Source of the DNA: Symsagittifera roscoffensis | Lineage: Eukaryota > Xenacoelomorpha > Acoela > Convolutidae | Direction: 5' to 3' | Assembly: GCF_963678635.1 (NCBI RefSeq) | Contig: NC_087065.1 | Span: forward strand, 61,220,754 to 61,284,753 | Length of the DNA stretch: 64,000 nt | Shown: positions 1 through 12,003 of the stretch, one piece after another | Layout of the letters: the number at the start of each line of letters is the position of its first letter | Position numbering within the stretch: position 1 is the stretch's first letter | The notes under the pieces: model-generated | What the model was told of the DNA's origin: nothing | The model's input: only the letters and a program-made list of their open reading frames with translations | The model's database searches: none | Program-made: the position numbers and the translations under genes

Positions 1-239
1 AAATCGCCGCTTTGTTCGGCGTGACTTTACTAGGTCCAGAACTGTCCTCTCCATGGGCCACCAAAGCATGATCTATCCAGTCGAATGTGCCCATTGTTTT
101 CTCATCGACTGGTATTGAGTAGTGCTGCAGTTCTTGAATCGGAAACATCTTCTTGTTCTTATCTATTAAATATAACACGTTTTTCCAAGACAGGTTTTGG
201 TTTTTGGGAAGAACATGCCATGAGGCAATCCCGTAACGT

Positions 240-434
240 TCAAAAACACCGCGTGACAAGACCTGTTGCCCGATGGCTCCCCACCAGTGGAAATATCAAC
301 CGATAAAGGTTTTTTGCGCAGAATTCACCGATGGATTTCGAGTTGAATCCCGACGCCTGGCCTGTTCTGATTGCCCTCGGTTTTGCGTGTAAAGCATTAT
401 AGGTCTCCATAAATTCCCCAATTACCTCAGCCAT
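240..434 (-). pseudogene. Integrase core fragment of element C
   Basis: The 64-residue minus-strand frame aligns by eye with the integrase of element A (37517-38200). It holds SGFNSKSIGEFCAKN and FPLVGSHRATGLVTRCF, equivalent to SGFKNNLVQEFC and SPVGDHRGIGLVERTI. The second catalytic Asp (TDHGSGF in A) reads TGQASGF here, and the catalytic Glu (GLVER in A) reads GLVTR. Two of the three DDE residues are therefore lost, which fits neutral decay. Reading frames on both sides are interrupted. Confidence 0.75.
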
Positions 435-1480
435 TTTTTTTGGTAGTATTTTGACTTGATTTTGGAAAAACTATCTACGCAAATAAATACATACCTATTT
501 TACCCCAACCTGACCGCAACAGCCACAGGAAATCTAATTGGACTTTTTGATTTGAGTTTTACTTACAAATCAAGTTTCGTAATGCCCCCCGAGAAACACC
601 CAATTCAAATTCTTTCCAGATTTGTTAGAATCCAGGCAATTTGTTGCCGTCAATTGAATTTGCCGATTGATATGAGGTCACGAAAAGTAACTGTTTGCCA
701 CTTCCTTCATTTTCCAGGTTCCAGAGTGACCCTTATGGAACCTCAACATGATCGGTGCCCCTAATTGAGACAACATTGCCATTCTATTGTCCAGCAATAA
801 AATTTCGATGGATGTGTGTAGCTTGTCGAGATAATTTGCAAAGAAATCGTCTGAGTCTCGAATCTGATTTAATTTGTCTGATTGTTTTGCCTGAATGATT
901 CAAACAAATATTTCGTATGCTTTAGTGAGAATCGCAATTAATTCAGCAATGAAAAACTATGGTCAATCAAACAATGTAAACCGAAAAAGTTCCACTTGAT
1001 TAGCGTTGCTTCAGCCGACGGCGGTCGCAAGAAATCGATCCCATGGACAATTATGGTAGGTAACTCGTGGTTCTCCTGCCCGTTTTCAGTATCTTGATTG
1101 CTGGGATTTATCTTCAATGGGTTATGTAATTTACAATTTCTGCAGTTTTCTGTACGTACGTGTCCAGCAGAACAAACTTTGATCGAATTAAAACTTCGAA
1201 ATGCGTCAATGAATTTCTTAACTGCACATTCTTTCCCATGACGTAATTCTCTTTCCATTTTGTTCCACAAATTATTTCATTTTTGCGATCTTCCTCAGCG
1301 CTGTTAGTTTTAGCCACTGGTTTAAGAATCCTACTAAGTCCAATAATTTGCACTACTATCAATGTGTTGTCAAGCTCGGAGCTATTCCCATCCGGATGCC
1401 TAGATAAACAGTCTACCATCCCCATAATCTTTCCTGGAATATGCTCAACTTCAAAGTCAAACAGTAAAAAGCTGGTGTAG

Positions 1481-1900
1481 TCAGCGTTTTAAACAAGTTT
1501 GGGTTGATTTAGTGTATTTCTCTTCTGATAAGCAAGACAATAATGCTTTATTGTCTGTTAATATCTTAAAATGAGCCCCAAGCCAATAATTTTTAAAATG
1601 TTTCAACGCCCAAACGACTGCTAATTGTTCCAGCTCGTTCATACTAATTTTTAATTCAGCCTCGTTCAAAATTGGAGCCAATCCATCTGTGTGTAACTGC
1701 TACAGTGCCGTCCCCAGGCCCTGTTTCGAAGCGTCATATTCCACTCTAAATACTTTTTGAACGTCAAAAACATTATTTTAGACAAAATCACTGAAAATTT
1801 CTTTCATCTGTAGAAGTGCTTTTTCATGTATTGATTCCCATTCGAACGAGAAAGTTTTTTCATCAACTTCTGAATGGTTCAGTTGTAGCGGCATGATCCG
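1481..1900 (-). pseudogene. RNase H and RT connection fragment of element C
   Basis: The minus strand encodes the gypsy RNase H signature with ISMNELEQLAVVWALKHFKN and FKILTDNKALLSCL, and upstream of it FRVEYDASKQGLGTALQQ, which carries the first catalytic Asp. RT thumb/connection residues (EVDEKTFSFEWE) lie just before. The RT palm with the YxDD box is missing: the fingers at about 1950 run almost directly into the connection region. The matching palm in element A takes several hundred bases. Confidence 0.7.
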
Positions 1901-2162
1901 TCTCGCTTGGTGATTACAACCTTCGGTAAGACAATACAATATTCCGTATAATTTCCCATTTTTTACCCTCTTTTAACAAATTACTGATTGTTTTTTTCAA
2001 ATTTAGGCAAAAATGGAATATTACCCGTTATCCATTTACCTGAACTGAACGCTGCGGTTCGTGAAAATGCGTTCTCAATTCACGTTTTTTTAATACTCCC
2101 TTCCGCTCAAATAAGTCTTGAATTCTTGCAAAAAGGTTAATGAGCTTACGTTGGATTCGAGA

Positions 2163-2790
2163 TTATTGTATCTCTGAGCTGTTTCTCCTTTGCTCAATCT
2201 CATTAGCCGAACTCACCATCTGTTTATGTCGCAGTTTAATCCTGAATTGCGGTAAAACATTATTGCCAATGATCGCCCGTTGACCTTCTTCGGTGATGAA
2301 CAATTCCGCGTTTTCCGCCATCCAACGTTCAGAGCTAATATCAATGTTGATCATATCATCGGCAGCACCGTAAAATGAATTTTCAGTTTATCTGGCACCC
2401 GAATAAATTGCTACATATCCGACGGTTGGATTGCTACATATCCGACGGTGAGTTCAATGAACTCGTGCAAAATTTTTTTTAATGAACTTACGTTGGATTG
2501 GAGAATATTGTATCTCTGAGCTGTCGCTCCTGTGCTCAATCTCATTAGCCGAACTCACATTCTGTTTATGTCAGACTTCAATCCTCAATTGCGGTAAAAT
2601 GTTTTTGCCAATGATGGCCCGTTGACAGTCTTCGGTGATGAACAATTCCGCATTTTCCGCCATCCAACCTTCAGACCTAAAATCAATAAATATTGTCCCG
2701 ATTATCTTGATCATATCATCAGTTGCACTGTAAAAAGAGTTTTTCAATTTATCTGGCACCAATCGTATTGCTACATATCTGTCCTGAGTT
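2163..2790 (-). repeat. Tandem duplication of the protease-end segment in element C
   Basis: About 170 bases at 2173-2342 reappear at 2514-2672 with scattered differences. Both copies read on the minus strand as WMAENAELFITE followed by QRAIIG, the C-terminal half of a gypsy aspartic protease (compare ISSSGWRVDNRIFSKNRTLN in element A). The period is about 341 bases. Divergence between the copies shows that the duplication is not recent. Confidence 0.7.
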
Positions 2791-4379
2791 TTGAGTTCGT
2801 GTAATTTCGTCTAGGAAATAAACGACACCGGACTTGCGCATTCTATTTGGAATTCTGTTTGCTACCGGTTTTTCCCATCGGAACATTTAACAACTTGCTA
2901 TTTTTATTTCCAGCTTTGTCGGCACCGTTTGTATCGCAAACCCACCAAGCTCTTTGTCACACCTCTCTTCTTCGCACTTTTGGATTATATTCGTTTCGTA
3001 CCGCATAAACTCAAAACCGTCTATTTGATTCACGGAGCCCCTTTTACAATGCTTCGCATAATGTCTGCGCCCGCTGCAATTATTATAGACAAAGGTTCTC
3101 GCGGGGCAATTTTAACAATGATTTGATATTAGCCAATTTCCACAACTGTGACACTTGTCTTGTCTCTGAACCTTCACATCATTCACTGGGTCTCTCTTGG
3201 TGTACCCTGACTGTTGACTTCACCCGGTATTCTATCGTCCGGGGTTAAACTTATTTCTCCCGAAGTTCGGTAGGCGCCCGCTGCGTCTTAAATACATCAT
3301 TGCGCCTCTCTCCCTCACCACTAAGAACTGTACGGCATCCCATACATAGTTATTTACAAATTTCTTCAATCCTCATGGTGAAGATAAACACGTCCCTATT
3401 TTGGATTCCTGTTTCCAGCCAAAGTCCCACCCTCGGGAAAAATCACTTAAGGCTGCATAAAACTGTTCCATTCCCTTTTTTTCTCGATATTTTCCGAACG
3501 ATTTGTGAAATTTAGTTCTTTCGGAAAAGCGTCACTGCCAACTTCCACAACTCTGCGAAATTTATCTCACGAGGATATTTCTGGTAATGATATCTTTGTC
3601 TCTGTTTTCCGAAAGATAGAAATCACTTCGATTTCAGCCTCTTGTCCGCTTCTCCACTGGTACTTCCTTTGAGCAGTTTTTTCTCTTCGTCCAACCGACG
3701 GCTTCCTGCTTCCCCCATACTCGCACAGCCGTTTCAATCCGGGCTTCCCTCTCTGTTCTCACTTGTGCTTCCTCCGTACCAAGAAATTCCTCCAAAGTCG
3801 TGTAAATATATTCCGGTAACGCATTTTCCGCCAAGTAGATCATCAATATCAATCTCTTCCTTGGCGATTACCATTAGTTGGAATTTCTGCGCCATTTCCT
3901 CCCAGGGTACCGGCAGATCTTGAGTTGTTCCGTTCCAAAAAACATCTACGCCACGATAGCTAGATTCCGTTTCTGATTGCGCGATGCAGAAGTATACTCA
4001 TTTGTTGTATAATGACGTATGTAGGTAACGTAGGCGAAACAACTTGAATTTTTTGAGGAAAACGAATTTTATGCTCAAAACTCTATACACTTTTCTTGGA
4101 TCTTCTTTTTTCATTGAGAAAGTCTTCTTTGGCCCAAAAACGTCTTAGCCCAAAATCGTTTTCTTTGGCCTGTTTTTCCAAAAACAGAGACCTTTTTTTC
4201 CTTGTGGATACCTCTGAAAACCAGTTTGGTCGGGCTAAAAAAAGATCGACAGAATCCTAGATCCGCCACTGGGTTGGGCCGGAAATATTAGCAATTAAAA
4301 ACATTTGCATTGCAGCTGGTCACGTTTTTCGACCATGTTTTTTGGACGTAGTCTAAGTAACAAGGATGATGATCACATG

Positions 4380-4751
4380 CAGGGACGGATTTAGGGGGTG
4401 GCGGGTGCGGACGCTTTTTCCTTTCTTCAGGGATTCGACCCCCTGACGACCCAAAGGGTCCCCCTTTGTACTATTTTGAGCTGACTGACCCTAAAATTTT
4501 TCTAAATGCGCCTTTGGCGGCAATTTATACTAATTTTGAGGGTGGATCGCGCGCTAAGAAACGCGATTTTTCGCTTCGGTTAAAGTTTTCCAAAAAGTGT
4601 CTAAAACGCGGCGCAGAAAACTTGGCCATAACAGGGTCTTTTTAGTGCTTTGGGAGAGCTTGGAAAATCAATTTGTAAATTTGGTCGATCTAGAAAAAAA
4701 ACGATAAAATTTTCAAATTTCCCCCTCGAGAAAATCTTAGATCCGCCCCTG
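4380..4751. mobile_element. hAT-type MITE with 8-bp target-site duplication
   Basis: A 372-bp element begins CAGGGACGGATTTAGG and ends TTAGATCCGCCCCTG, so its termini are imperfect inverted repeats of the CAGGG type seen in hAT transposons. It is flanked by a perfect 8-bp direct repeat, ATCACATG, at 4372-4379 and 4752-4759, the hAT-typical duplication length. It has no coding capacity. It lies upstream of the first visible coiled-coil exon, probably in an intron. Related sequences lie at about 9990-10385, 20140-20440 and 30085-30437, and a right-end remnant (CTAGATCCGCCACTG) at about 4257-4271. Confidence 0.85.
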
Positions 4752-4905
4752 ATCACATGTATAATAATGATTTAAAAAAGTTTTTCCAAACGATAACTAG
4801 TTGCAGATTTATTTATTTAAACCTACAACATCAAATTTGAATCATTTGGGAGAACACGATCCAGCATGTGGTCAGGAGCATTGCAATTATCATTTGGTGT
4901 GTTAG

Positions 4906-7900
4906 CGTATGCGCAATGACAAGGAGCAGCGGGAGGCGGCCCAGATGGAGCAGGTGATGATGTTGAGTCAGGCTAAGCAGCAGATGGACCAGATGAAGGA
5001 GGCCATGCAGGACCTCAAAGACGACAACGCAAGGCTGCAGTCCAACATGCAGAAGAGAAATGCACAGATAGCTGCCATGGGTAAAAACTCCTCTTTCTAC
5101 GACCCAGTCAACTGCTTTATTTACTTGAAAAAGCACAATCGCAGTACTAAGATATTAGATAGAGAATTTTACTTCTACTTTCAATTTATTAATGAAAAAA
5201 ACTGATGATTTTTTCAATAAGTGAGGTATCTTAAATTTTAAAAAATGATTGAAGCTTATAACATTGTGAGATAAAAAAATATCCGAAGCCGAACATTTTT
5301 TTATCATATTACCAATATTACCAAATTTAATAGGTATAGTGATCAAATAAAACTTTATACATATATGAAAAAGCAAAAAGCTTTTCCAAACATTTTGAAA
5401 AAATTGGTTAGTTGGCCATAAAGATTCAATAGACATTTTTCAAATGCTCTTCTCATATGTTTTGCAGGCAAGACGGGTGCAGACGACATAGATGACCCTG
5501 ACCTGAAGATGTTGAATGACGAGCACCAGGGCCAGATTGGGAAGATGAGGGTGCAGCTGCAGGAGGAGAGTAGGAAGGCGGAAAGGGCCAACAGGGCGAG
5601 GGATGACGTCATGCAGCAGGTGGAGCGACTGAAGAGTGAGATGCAGGCCCAAAAGGAGAAGTTCCTCAGAGAGAAGGCGGAGGTAGCTACTGGAAGCAAT
5701 TTTTTTTCTTTTTTTAGTAGCGTTTTCATTCCCCAAAAATCATGGTCACATTTTCCAAGCAAAAAATGATATATAGAGTACACTATAGCTATGCTACTTT
5801 TGTTAACAAATTGTTTAATGAAACCTTATTACGGGCAAAAAAAAATGAGTTTTTAAAAAATTTTGATGAATTGAAAAAAGAATTTTAAAAGGTTATGACC
5901 ATTTTTTTGGTTGTTCAAAAATTTTAAAAAGTTTTGATGATTTTTTGGTTGTTCTTTTTCAGGAAAAAGTCTTGAAACACTCTAGTCATTAGAGAAGTGC
6001 ATTCATATGTATTAAAGTATTTATTAGTGCACTTACGTTTGTATGCACTAGGTAGTTTCAGCACGAACGTATCTGATCAAAGTTTCAAGTTCATGAAATT
6101 TAGAGACCGTTGACCTGATTTTTTTTCTTTAACTCGAAATTCGAAAAATAAACTTCAATTTCTTTTTGGTTTTAAATCTTTTTTAAAATTTCTTTTGCTT
6201 TGTATTATCGAAGTAAAGTTATTCTTTTTCTGTAAAAACTTTTCAGGTTCTCCCTCTGCTGACTTTGAACAAATTTCACGTTTCTAGCAAAAAGTATATA
6301 TCTACATTAAGCTGATATTATTCAGAATACCTAATTATTTAAATCAATGAAATTATGAGAAATTCCAGATTTTGGGATACTGTTTTACCGTCAATGTTAA
6401 TTGCAACGGTTCCGAATAGACCATTCTAAAACAATTCCTGGTCAATACAAGGCAAATCTGTGCATCTTGTGAATTGTAAGTGGATGCAACAAACTTTAAG
6501 CAGGTTTGCCGCGGAAAGAGCAACATTATTATTTTTTGTTGATTTTCTCGTTTTGGAAGCAAAGAAATAGTTAAAACTTTGTATCGCTCAAACTTGCGGA
6601 ATCAGCAATAAATTTGCAAACTGCGGAACAGTTTGTGGAATCCACAAGCAAATAATATTAATATATGTGTAGTATTATTACTCTGTTGTGGATTCCTTAG
6701 CTGTAAAAATCCGCAAACTGTGAGCAGACTTCCGCAAATTATGAGTAGAATTTGCAAATTGTAAGCGGAATCCGCACTTTTGGTAGCGGCATTCAAGTAA
6801 TTTCTATAGGAAACCTTTATTTAAAAGTAACGTAACAGATAAACTTTCTTACTCTCAACAGTTGTAAGATAATTTTGGTTTCTTGCTGTTTCATTCCGCA
6901 TTTGGTTAGATATTATTTGTTCATAAAAGAACTAGTTTAGTTCAATGTATGCAAAAAAATTGTGAACTCTCGCAAATTTACGGATTCCGCGTACAAATTT
7001 ACGGAATCTGCTTGCATTTGCGAAATCCGCTTACAATTTGCAGAATCCTCTGTTTTTTTTTGCGGAATAGTGATCAACCTGCTAGGTTCGCGCGTTGAAG
7101 AATTCATGACAAAACTAATGTGCAAATAGTGCTTGCGTTACAGTCATGTGTGCGCTGAAGCCAAGGAAATATTGTAACTAGAGTCTATTTTAAAGATGGA
7201 TTCTTGTCTCAGGATTCTTGGTTCTCGATTCAACGGTTTGTCTCTGGATTTTAGCGACCTAGAGTCACGAAGTTGTGCGCTTATCAAGTGCACAGTTTGG
7301 CTTCGTAATGATTAAAAATATCCTCACCTTAGAAAAATCAATTAATTCAAACTAGTGTAAAAGTGTTTCGAAAAAGTTCCTTATGTCACAACATACCTTA
7401 TGAAAATAGCTAAATAACTGTTCAAAATGAAATTTTTTTATCACAAAACAAAAACCTCTTCAATCAAAACATTGGAGAGAAAGCAAAAATTGCTACCACA
7501 TAGCTCTTTTTTTGTCTTTACTGGTATCATTTTCTCGTAAAGATTTGAAGAAAAATGATGTTTTTCAAGTAAAAAAGTGTGTACTGTTTTTATTAATACG
7601 TAGGCTGCATTCTGCACAAATAGCGTTCATAAGAGATGTAACTGCTATCCTTGCCTAAGCTTATAAAGAAGTGACAAATTTAAGAACTATAAAAACTGTT
7701 GATTTGGTACGGCTCGTGAGAGTCGACATATCGCTATTCCTATTCGAAAAAAAAGCTTTGTTTAACTTCGAATTAATTGCATTTTTTGTTATGGTTTCAT
7801 CTTCAACAGATAAAATTTTGGAGTTATCAGGTAAATTTTTTTTTAACGTTGGGTGACATTTTTTGGCTGGTATCTAAATTTTTGCTCTCTGACTGGCTAA

Positions 7901-10597
7901 TAAGTTAGCTCTTTGAGGTTTTTTAGAGCAGCTAATGGATCCCACGAGATACCCGATCTTATTACAATGATAAGCATAATCTTACAATTTTTTCTAAGAT
8001 TTTAAGGAAAATTGCTATATTAAAACTGTCTTACCTGTCATAAAAAATTGCAACCTTGTAACATTTTTCAAGTTTAATTTTGTAAATGAACGAACTTAAA
8101 AAATGTTCTAACAGAGCTGCTTTTGGTCAATCAGGAATTGTTGTTGCATTTTTGAGAAACTTCAGCACATAGTAGAGCGACTCTTTCGCCATTTATAACA
8201 CATAGTTTTAGCTGGAGGCAGGCAATTCAGTGCTGCAAGGCTACGAAAACGACATGAAGGAGTTTGAGAAGAACCCTCAGAACACCCTGACTGCACCCGT
8301 GGGGGAGGGGGAGACAGACATTGGACCCACTGCTAAGAAACATATCAAAACATTAGAGGGACAATTGGAGCAGGTATGGTAAATAACGAACCTTAAAATA
8401 AATAACAAATGAAAAACAAATTACTTAAGTTATGTACCTAAAACTGTACGTAAGATCGAATATAGGATGCTTTTGACAGGAACGGTTTTAGGATTTAATT
8501 CGGGACTTTTCGGTTATACCCCCCCCCCCTAATTGATTAAAAAAAAATTAAAACTTTTCTTACAAAGTTTGACTGATTTTACTTAAAAATGCAGGGCTGA
8601 TATCGCCAGCGTTAAATTAAGCTGGAAACTGGCAAAAAATGCGAACTTAACAACTTTTGCTCAGAATTTTTGCCAATTTTTTGTTGATTTGTTAAATTAT
8701 TCAATTGTTTCTTTTTGTTACTGGCCTTGCTTCTTTCCTCCACAAACAGGTTATCTTCTTGCGTGTAAATGTTTTTTTCCCACAAAACTATGGTTTCAAA
8801 GATTTTGCTTGAAATAAGGTTATCTTTAAAGGAGGTTATCTTGCAAGATCTTGTAAGAATCTTGCAAGATATTTTAAAGAAGTTCATCTTGCAAGATATC
8901 ATGCCTCGATCAACTAGGGGTGAGTGTAAACGTGTAAATGAGGATGTGTAAGCTGGTATGAGGGGGTGGTATAAATGTGGGGGGTGTCATATGCTAGATG
9001 GACGAGAAGTGACCTAAATTAAATTAGGGAGATTAAACAAAGATCAGCAAAAAAAGTGAGAAACTAAAATTTCTTTGATAATTTGTTTTATCTGATGTAA
9101 AGTTTATTAAACCAAAAGCAACTGTCAGGTTTTGAATATACTGCTCTGTGGTAGAAAACTTCGGAAAAATTTTTTTAAAAATTTGTTTATTTTACATTAT
9201 AATTGATTAAAACAGATTAAAAAGGATAAGACATCGAGAATAAATCTCGTCGAAAACCATTTGAGACTGAAAATTTAAAAAATTAAGTTTCGAGATTTAA
9301 ACCCAATGAGTTTTGAATCCTTGAAACAAAGATATCACGAATGCGTAATGTATGACTAACAGGCAAATTCGAGGAACAAAAGTCTGGAAGAGGAGAACCA
9401 ACAGTTGAGGTCACAGGTGCGCAACTTGAACGGGGAGGTCAGTCCAGATATTCTCATATTCACCATTGAACTTTTACACTAGGCACAACTCTAGTCATTA
9501 AGAAAAAGATAGAAATCATACTCGCGATAGATTTTTTTTTATATTTGTAAAAGTTAGGGACCAATTAATCTTTTCTTGACATAGACAATCGGCTGAAAAA
9601 GACTACAAAAGATGAAAAAGCCCAAAAGTTAAAACTTGAAATATAGGTTTTTATGTTCAGAGAGCTTGAAAATCATAGTTTGTTCAATGAAAAACTTATA
9701 ACTGTGAGATTTTTCCAGCATCGTTAATATGCTAGGACTGCATCAATGCAACTCTTTAAAGACCTCTAATATTTCTGGGGACTTGACTACGCAAAATGAT
9801 AATTTTTCTGTTTCTAATCAAAATTTTTGAACTTCTAGGTCTCCGTTGCAAAAAAGAGTGCTGATGTTGCAGACTCAAAGTTCCGCAAGGCCACCGAAGA
9901 ACATTTGAAGGAGAGAGCTTCACTGCGAAACTCAATCGACCAGGTAAAATTAGCTTACATCTCATCAATAAGGCCTGTAGCATTGTGTTTGCGCAGGGTC
10001 ATTTTTAGGGGACGGGGGACGCAACCCCTCTCAGAGGCTTGGCTCCTCTCGTCACCCAAAGGCTCGTCCTTTGATACTATTTTACGACATCAATTTTTGG
10101 ACCAGTGAACCTCATGACCCTAAGGGTTTTCTAAAGGCGCTTTTGGTACCATTATATGCAAATTTTGTGCTCGACGAAAATTGAGTACGCGCCGAAAAAC
10201 GCGAATTTTTTGTTCAAAACCTATATTTGGCTGGTTATTTTGTAATTTTTGCTTGCGGCGGAGAAAATTTTGAAAATTAAAAGAGCCTTTATAGTTCCCG
10301 GGGAGAGCTCAATCAATCATTTTGATCGGCTTGCAAAAAGGTAGACAAATTTTTGAAAGTATTTTGCCATCTGCGAGGAGCTGCAACTAGTTGTTACTAC
10401 AAATTTCAGTTTTTGCACTAATTGTTTTTATACAGGCGACTAAAACAAAACTTATGAGCTCCAAAGGTAGAGGCAGCATCAAACAGACCACAACTGCAGG
10501 CAGTCTCAAGAGGTCGGGTGCTCTTTCTGACGATGATGACGATGAAGATAGTAGTAGTAGTGACGACAGCAAGTTGTCCAGTCATCTCAGCAAGTAG
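4906..10597 (+). CDS. Coiled-coil protein, last six exons (5' end not seen)
   Basis: Exons are 4906-5080, 5468-5682, 8212-8373, 9363-9437, 9839-9943 and 10436-10597. All five introns are GT-AG, and the phases join without a break to give 297 residues and a TAG stop. The first exon is preceded by TTAG, so earlier exons probably lie to the left. The chain is heptad-rich and charged (for example KQQMDQMKEAMQDLKDDNAR, LEEENQQLRSQVRNLN, FRKATEEHLKERASLRNS), with a Gly/Pro-containing break (TLTAPVGEGETDIGP) in exon 3. It ends in a Ser/Asp tail (SDDDDDEDSSSSDDSK). This is a rod-like coiled coil with an acidic, possibly casein-kinase-2-type tail. It resembles myosin-tail or filament-type rods in general, but I do not recognise the family. 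There is no signal peptide or membrane segment in the visible part. Confidence 0.85.
6590..7080. repeat. Degenerate short repeats built on 'gcggaatccgc' in the large coiled-coil intron
   Basis: Units such as TTGCGGAATCCGCTTACAAA recur in both orientations around 6595-6785 and 6970-7060, with TTTGCAAATTGTAAGCGGA and CAAATTTACGGAATCTGC variants. The core is a small palindrome. The block lies inside the 2.5-kb intron between exons 2 and 3 of the coiled-coil gene and codes for nothing. Confidence 0.55.
8820..8905. repeat. Palindromic 'atcttgcaagat' cluster
   Basis: The 12-mer palindrome ATCTTGCAAGAT or close variants occur about four times in 80 bases, separated by AT-rich spacers. A looser set of related words (ATCTTGAAGAATCTT, CAAGATTCACAAGAT) lies at about 26620-26850. 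This one is in the third visible intron of the coiled-coil gene. No function is evident. Confidence 0.5.
9990..10385. mobile_element. Diverged copy of the hAT-type MITE
   Basis: The stretch follows the 4380-4751 element in order: GCAGGGTCATTTTTAGG near the left end, a CCTTTGATACTATTTT block, TAAGGGTTTTCTAAAGGCGC, GCGCCGAAAAACGCG, then GGGGAGAGCTCAATCAATCA. The left terminus is degraded and I could not place the right terminus or a target-site duplication. It lies in the last intron of the coiled-coil gene and ends about 50 bases before the terminal exon. Confidence 0.65.
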
Positions 10598-11458
10598 AAA
10601 ATGGTTTCATGAGAGCCCAGTAGAACCACTGGATCACTAACTCCACGGCCAGCAGTTCGTAGAAAGCTAGAGAGCCAATAATCAAAGCATTACCTGTGAT
10701 TCATTGCGTCTTGATTCATTCTTTTCTTTGAATCTGCTTTTGTGAAAAAAATTTATTATTAGATTTCGTCCGTTTTGTTCTTAGTCTGTGCATCCCGGGT
10801 CGAGGCTCTCGATTTACATTTTGACTTTCTCGACCAAAAATTGGTAATTTTTGCACATCCATACAGACTAATTATGCGTAGCGCATACATTTGTTTCAAA
10901 AACCCTAAAATAGCTTTTTGACGGATTAAATTATCAATAGAAAAGTTTCTCCTTATTAAGCGATCTGTTGGTAAGATTTAAAATTTTTCACCATGCAAAT
11001 TATCCGTCGCAGCATATCAGAATGGACAAGATTTTTCACAAAAACCTATTTTTTCACTGAAATGATTAAGAAAACCTATCCTTAGTACACGATACGCTTT
11101 TTTTAGAATTTGATTAGTTTTCACCATGCAAACCAAACCTAGCAACACACATATGGTGCTTTGTGTGAAAAAAGTTTTTTTTCTTGAAATAAACCAAAAA
11201 AGCAAAACAAAAAACTCTAATGCATTTCTTGTTATCAAAATTTTTCATTAGTACAGGAAAGTTGAAATGCAAGATAATAAAACTTCAATTGAACCACAAA
11301 AAAAAATAATAATAATAATTTTTAAAAAATCAATTTCTCTTCGAAATCTATCAACTAAACAAAAGTAAAAAAAAATACCAAATAATTTAGCAATAAATTT
11401 GGCCCTTGTTCCGCAGCTACATACTGAAACCAACGGATGACAGAAACTGGAGAAATTA
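10598..11458. other. 3' flank of the coiled-coil gene; no other gene seen
   Basis: This stretch presumably starts with the 3' UTR. Candidate poly(A) signals are an ATTAAA at about 10924 and an AATAAA at about 11276; neither can be confirmed. The rest is AT-rich, with repeated CACCATGCAAA words near 10990 and 11122 and A-runs. The short ORFs on the minus strand have no recognisable domain. Confidence 0.5.
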
Positions 11459-11463
11459 ATTAT

Positions 11464-11673
11464 TAATAAACTATTCTAATTCTATTTACCTATGTACAAT
11501 TATTGTACATAAACTTAAAAAGACTAAAACTATTAAGAGGAAGTATGTGAATTAAGAACGTTAAAAGGTCAACTGAGCAATATCTCATATCGACCAATGG
11601 ACGTAACTAAATTGGTTAACAGGTATTAATTGAATACCGAAGGTCATTTAAGACACTAAAACAAATCGCAACA
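11464..11673 (-). repeat. 3' LTR of element B
   Basis: This copy matches 14531-14740 over its full length. Read on the minus strand it begins TGTTGCGATTTG. The opposite end lacks a clear CA; the boundary was set by the ATTAT duplication and by alignment with the PBS-adjacent copy. Confidence 0.85.
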
Positions 11674-12003
11674 TTTCCCACCGGGAAAAAAATAAAACTG
11701 CAAACTAACTACATAACTCTATTTACACCCTGTTCCCCCTTGGAGAAAGGACAAAATTTTACAAACTGCACCATGAAGGTAAATATACAGAAGCAAAATA
11801 GAATCCACAATTGAAAGAGAATGTACAATGTAACGGGTGACTATACAGAATTACAAATTTACAAAGTGCAGTACCTAACTAAATTAAAACTAATCCACAA
11901 CATGTACATTAACATGTACAATTGTATCTACAGGTAAAATTGAAAATCAGACGATAAGATATGGGTCAAGTTTGTATTTTGTTCAGTTTATTTGATATGT
12001 GAG

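Larger units (their letters stand above)
1..3960 (-). mobile_element. Decayed Ty3/gypsy LTR element C, truncated by the window edge
   Basis: Read on the minus strand, this stretch keeps the gypsy order in broken frames. A Gag N-terminus lies at about 3840-3960 (FQLMVIAKEEIDIDD, matching FQLAIIAKENLDLES of element B). Two CCHC-like knuckles lie at about 3030-3160 (CHSCGNWLISNHC, then NCSGRRHYAKHC). Protease C-terminal sequence is present twice at 2160-2790. RT fingers (VLPKVVITKRDGS) lie near 1900-1960, RNase H at 1481-1700 (NELEQLAVVWALKHF, ILTDNKALLS), the post-RNase H linker (GMVDCLSRHPD) at about 1400, and integrase at 240-434. Frames change many times and stops are frequent, so it is a dead copy. 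The 3' LTR would lie left of base 1. I found no clear 5' LTR at the right side, so the 3960 border marks only the last recognisable Gag. Confidence 0.8.

Noticed and set aside
5355-5783. 142-codon minus-strand ORF opposite exon 2 of the coiled-coil gene
   Set aside because: It is the antisense of a real exon; Leu/Ser/Cys-rich translation is the usual mirror of a Glu/Lys/Gln coiled coil. The same holds for 4831-5136 on the minus strand.
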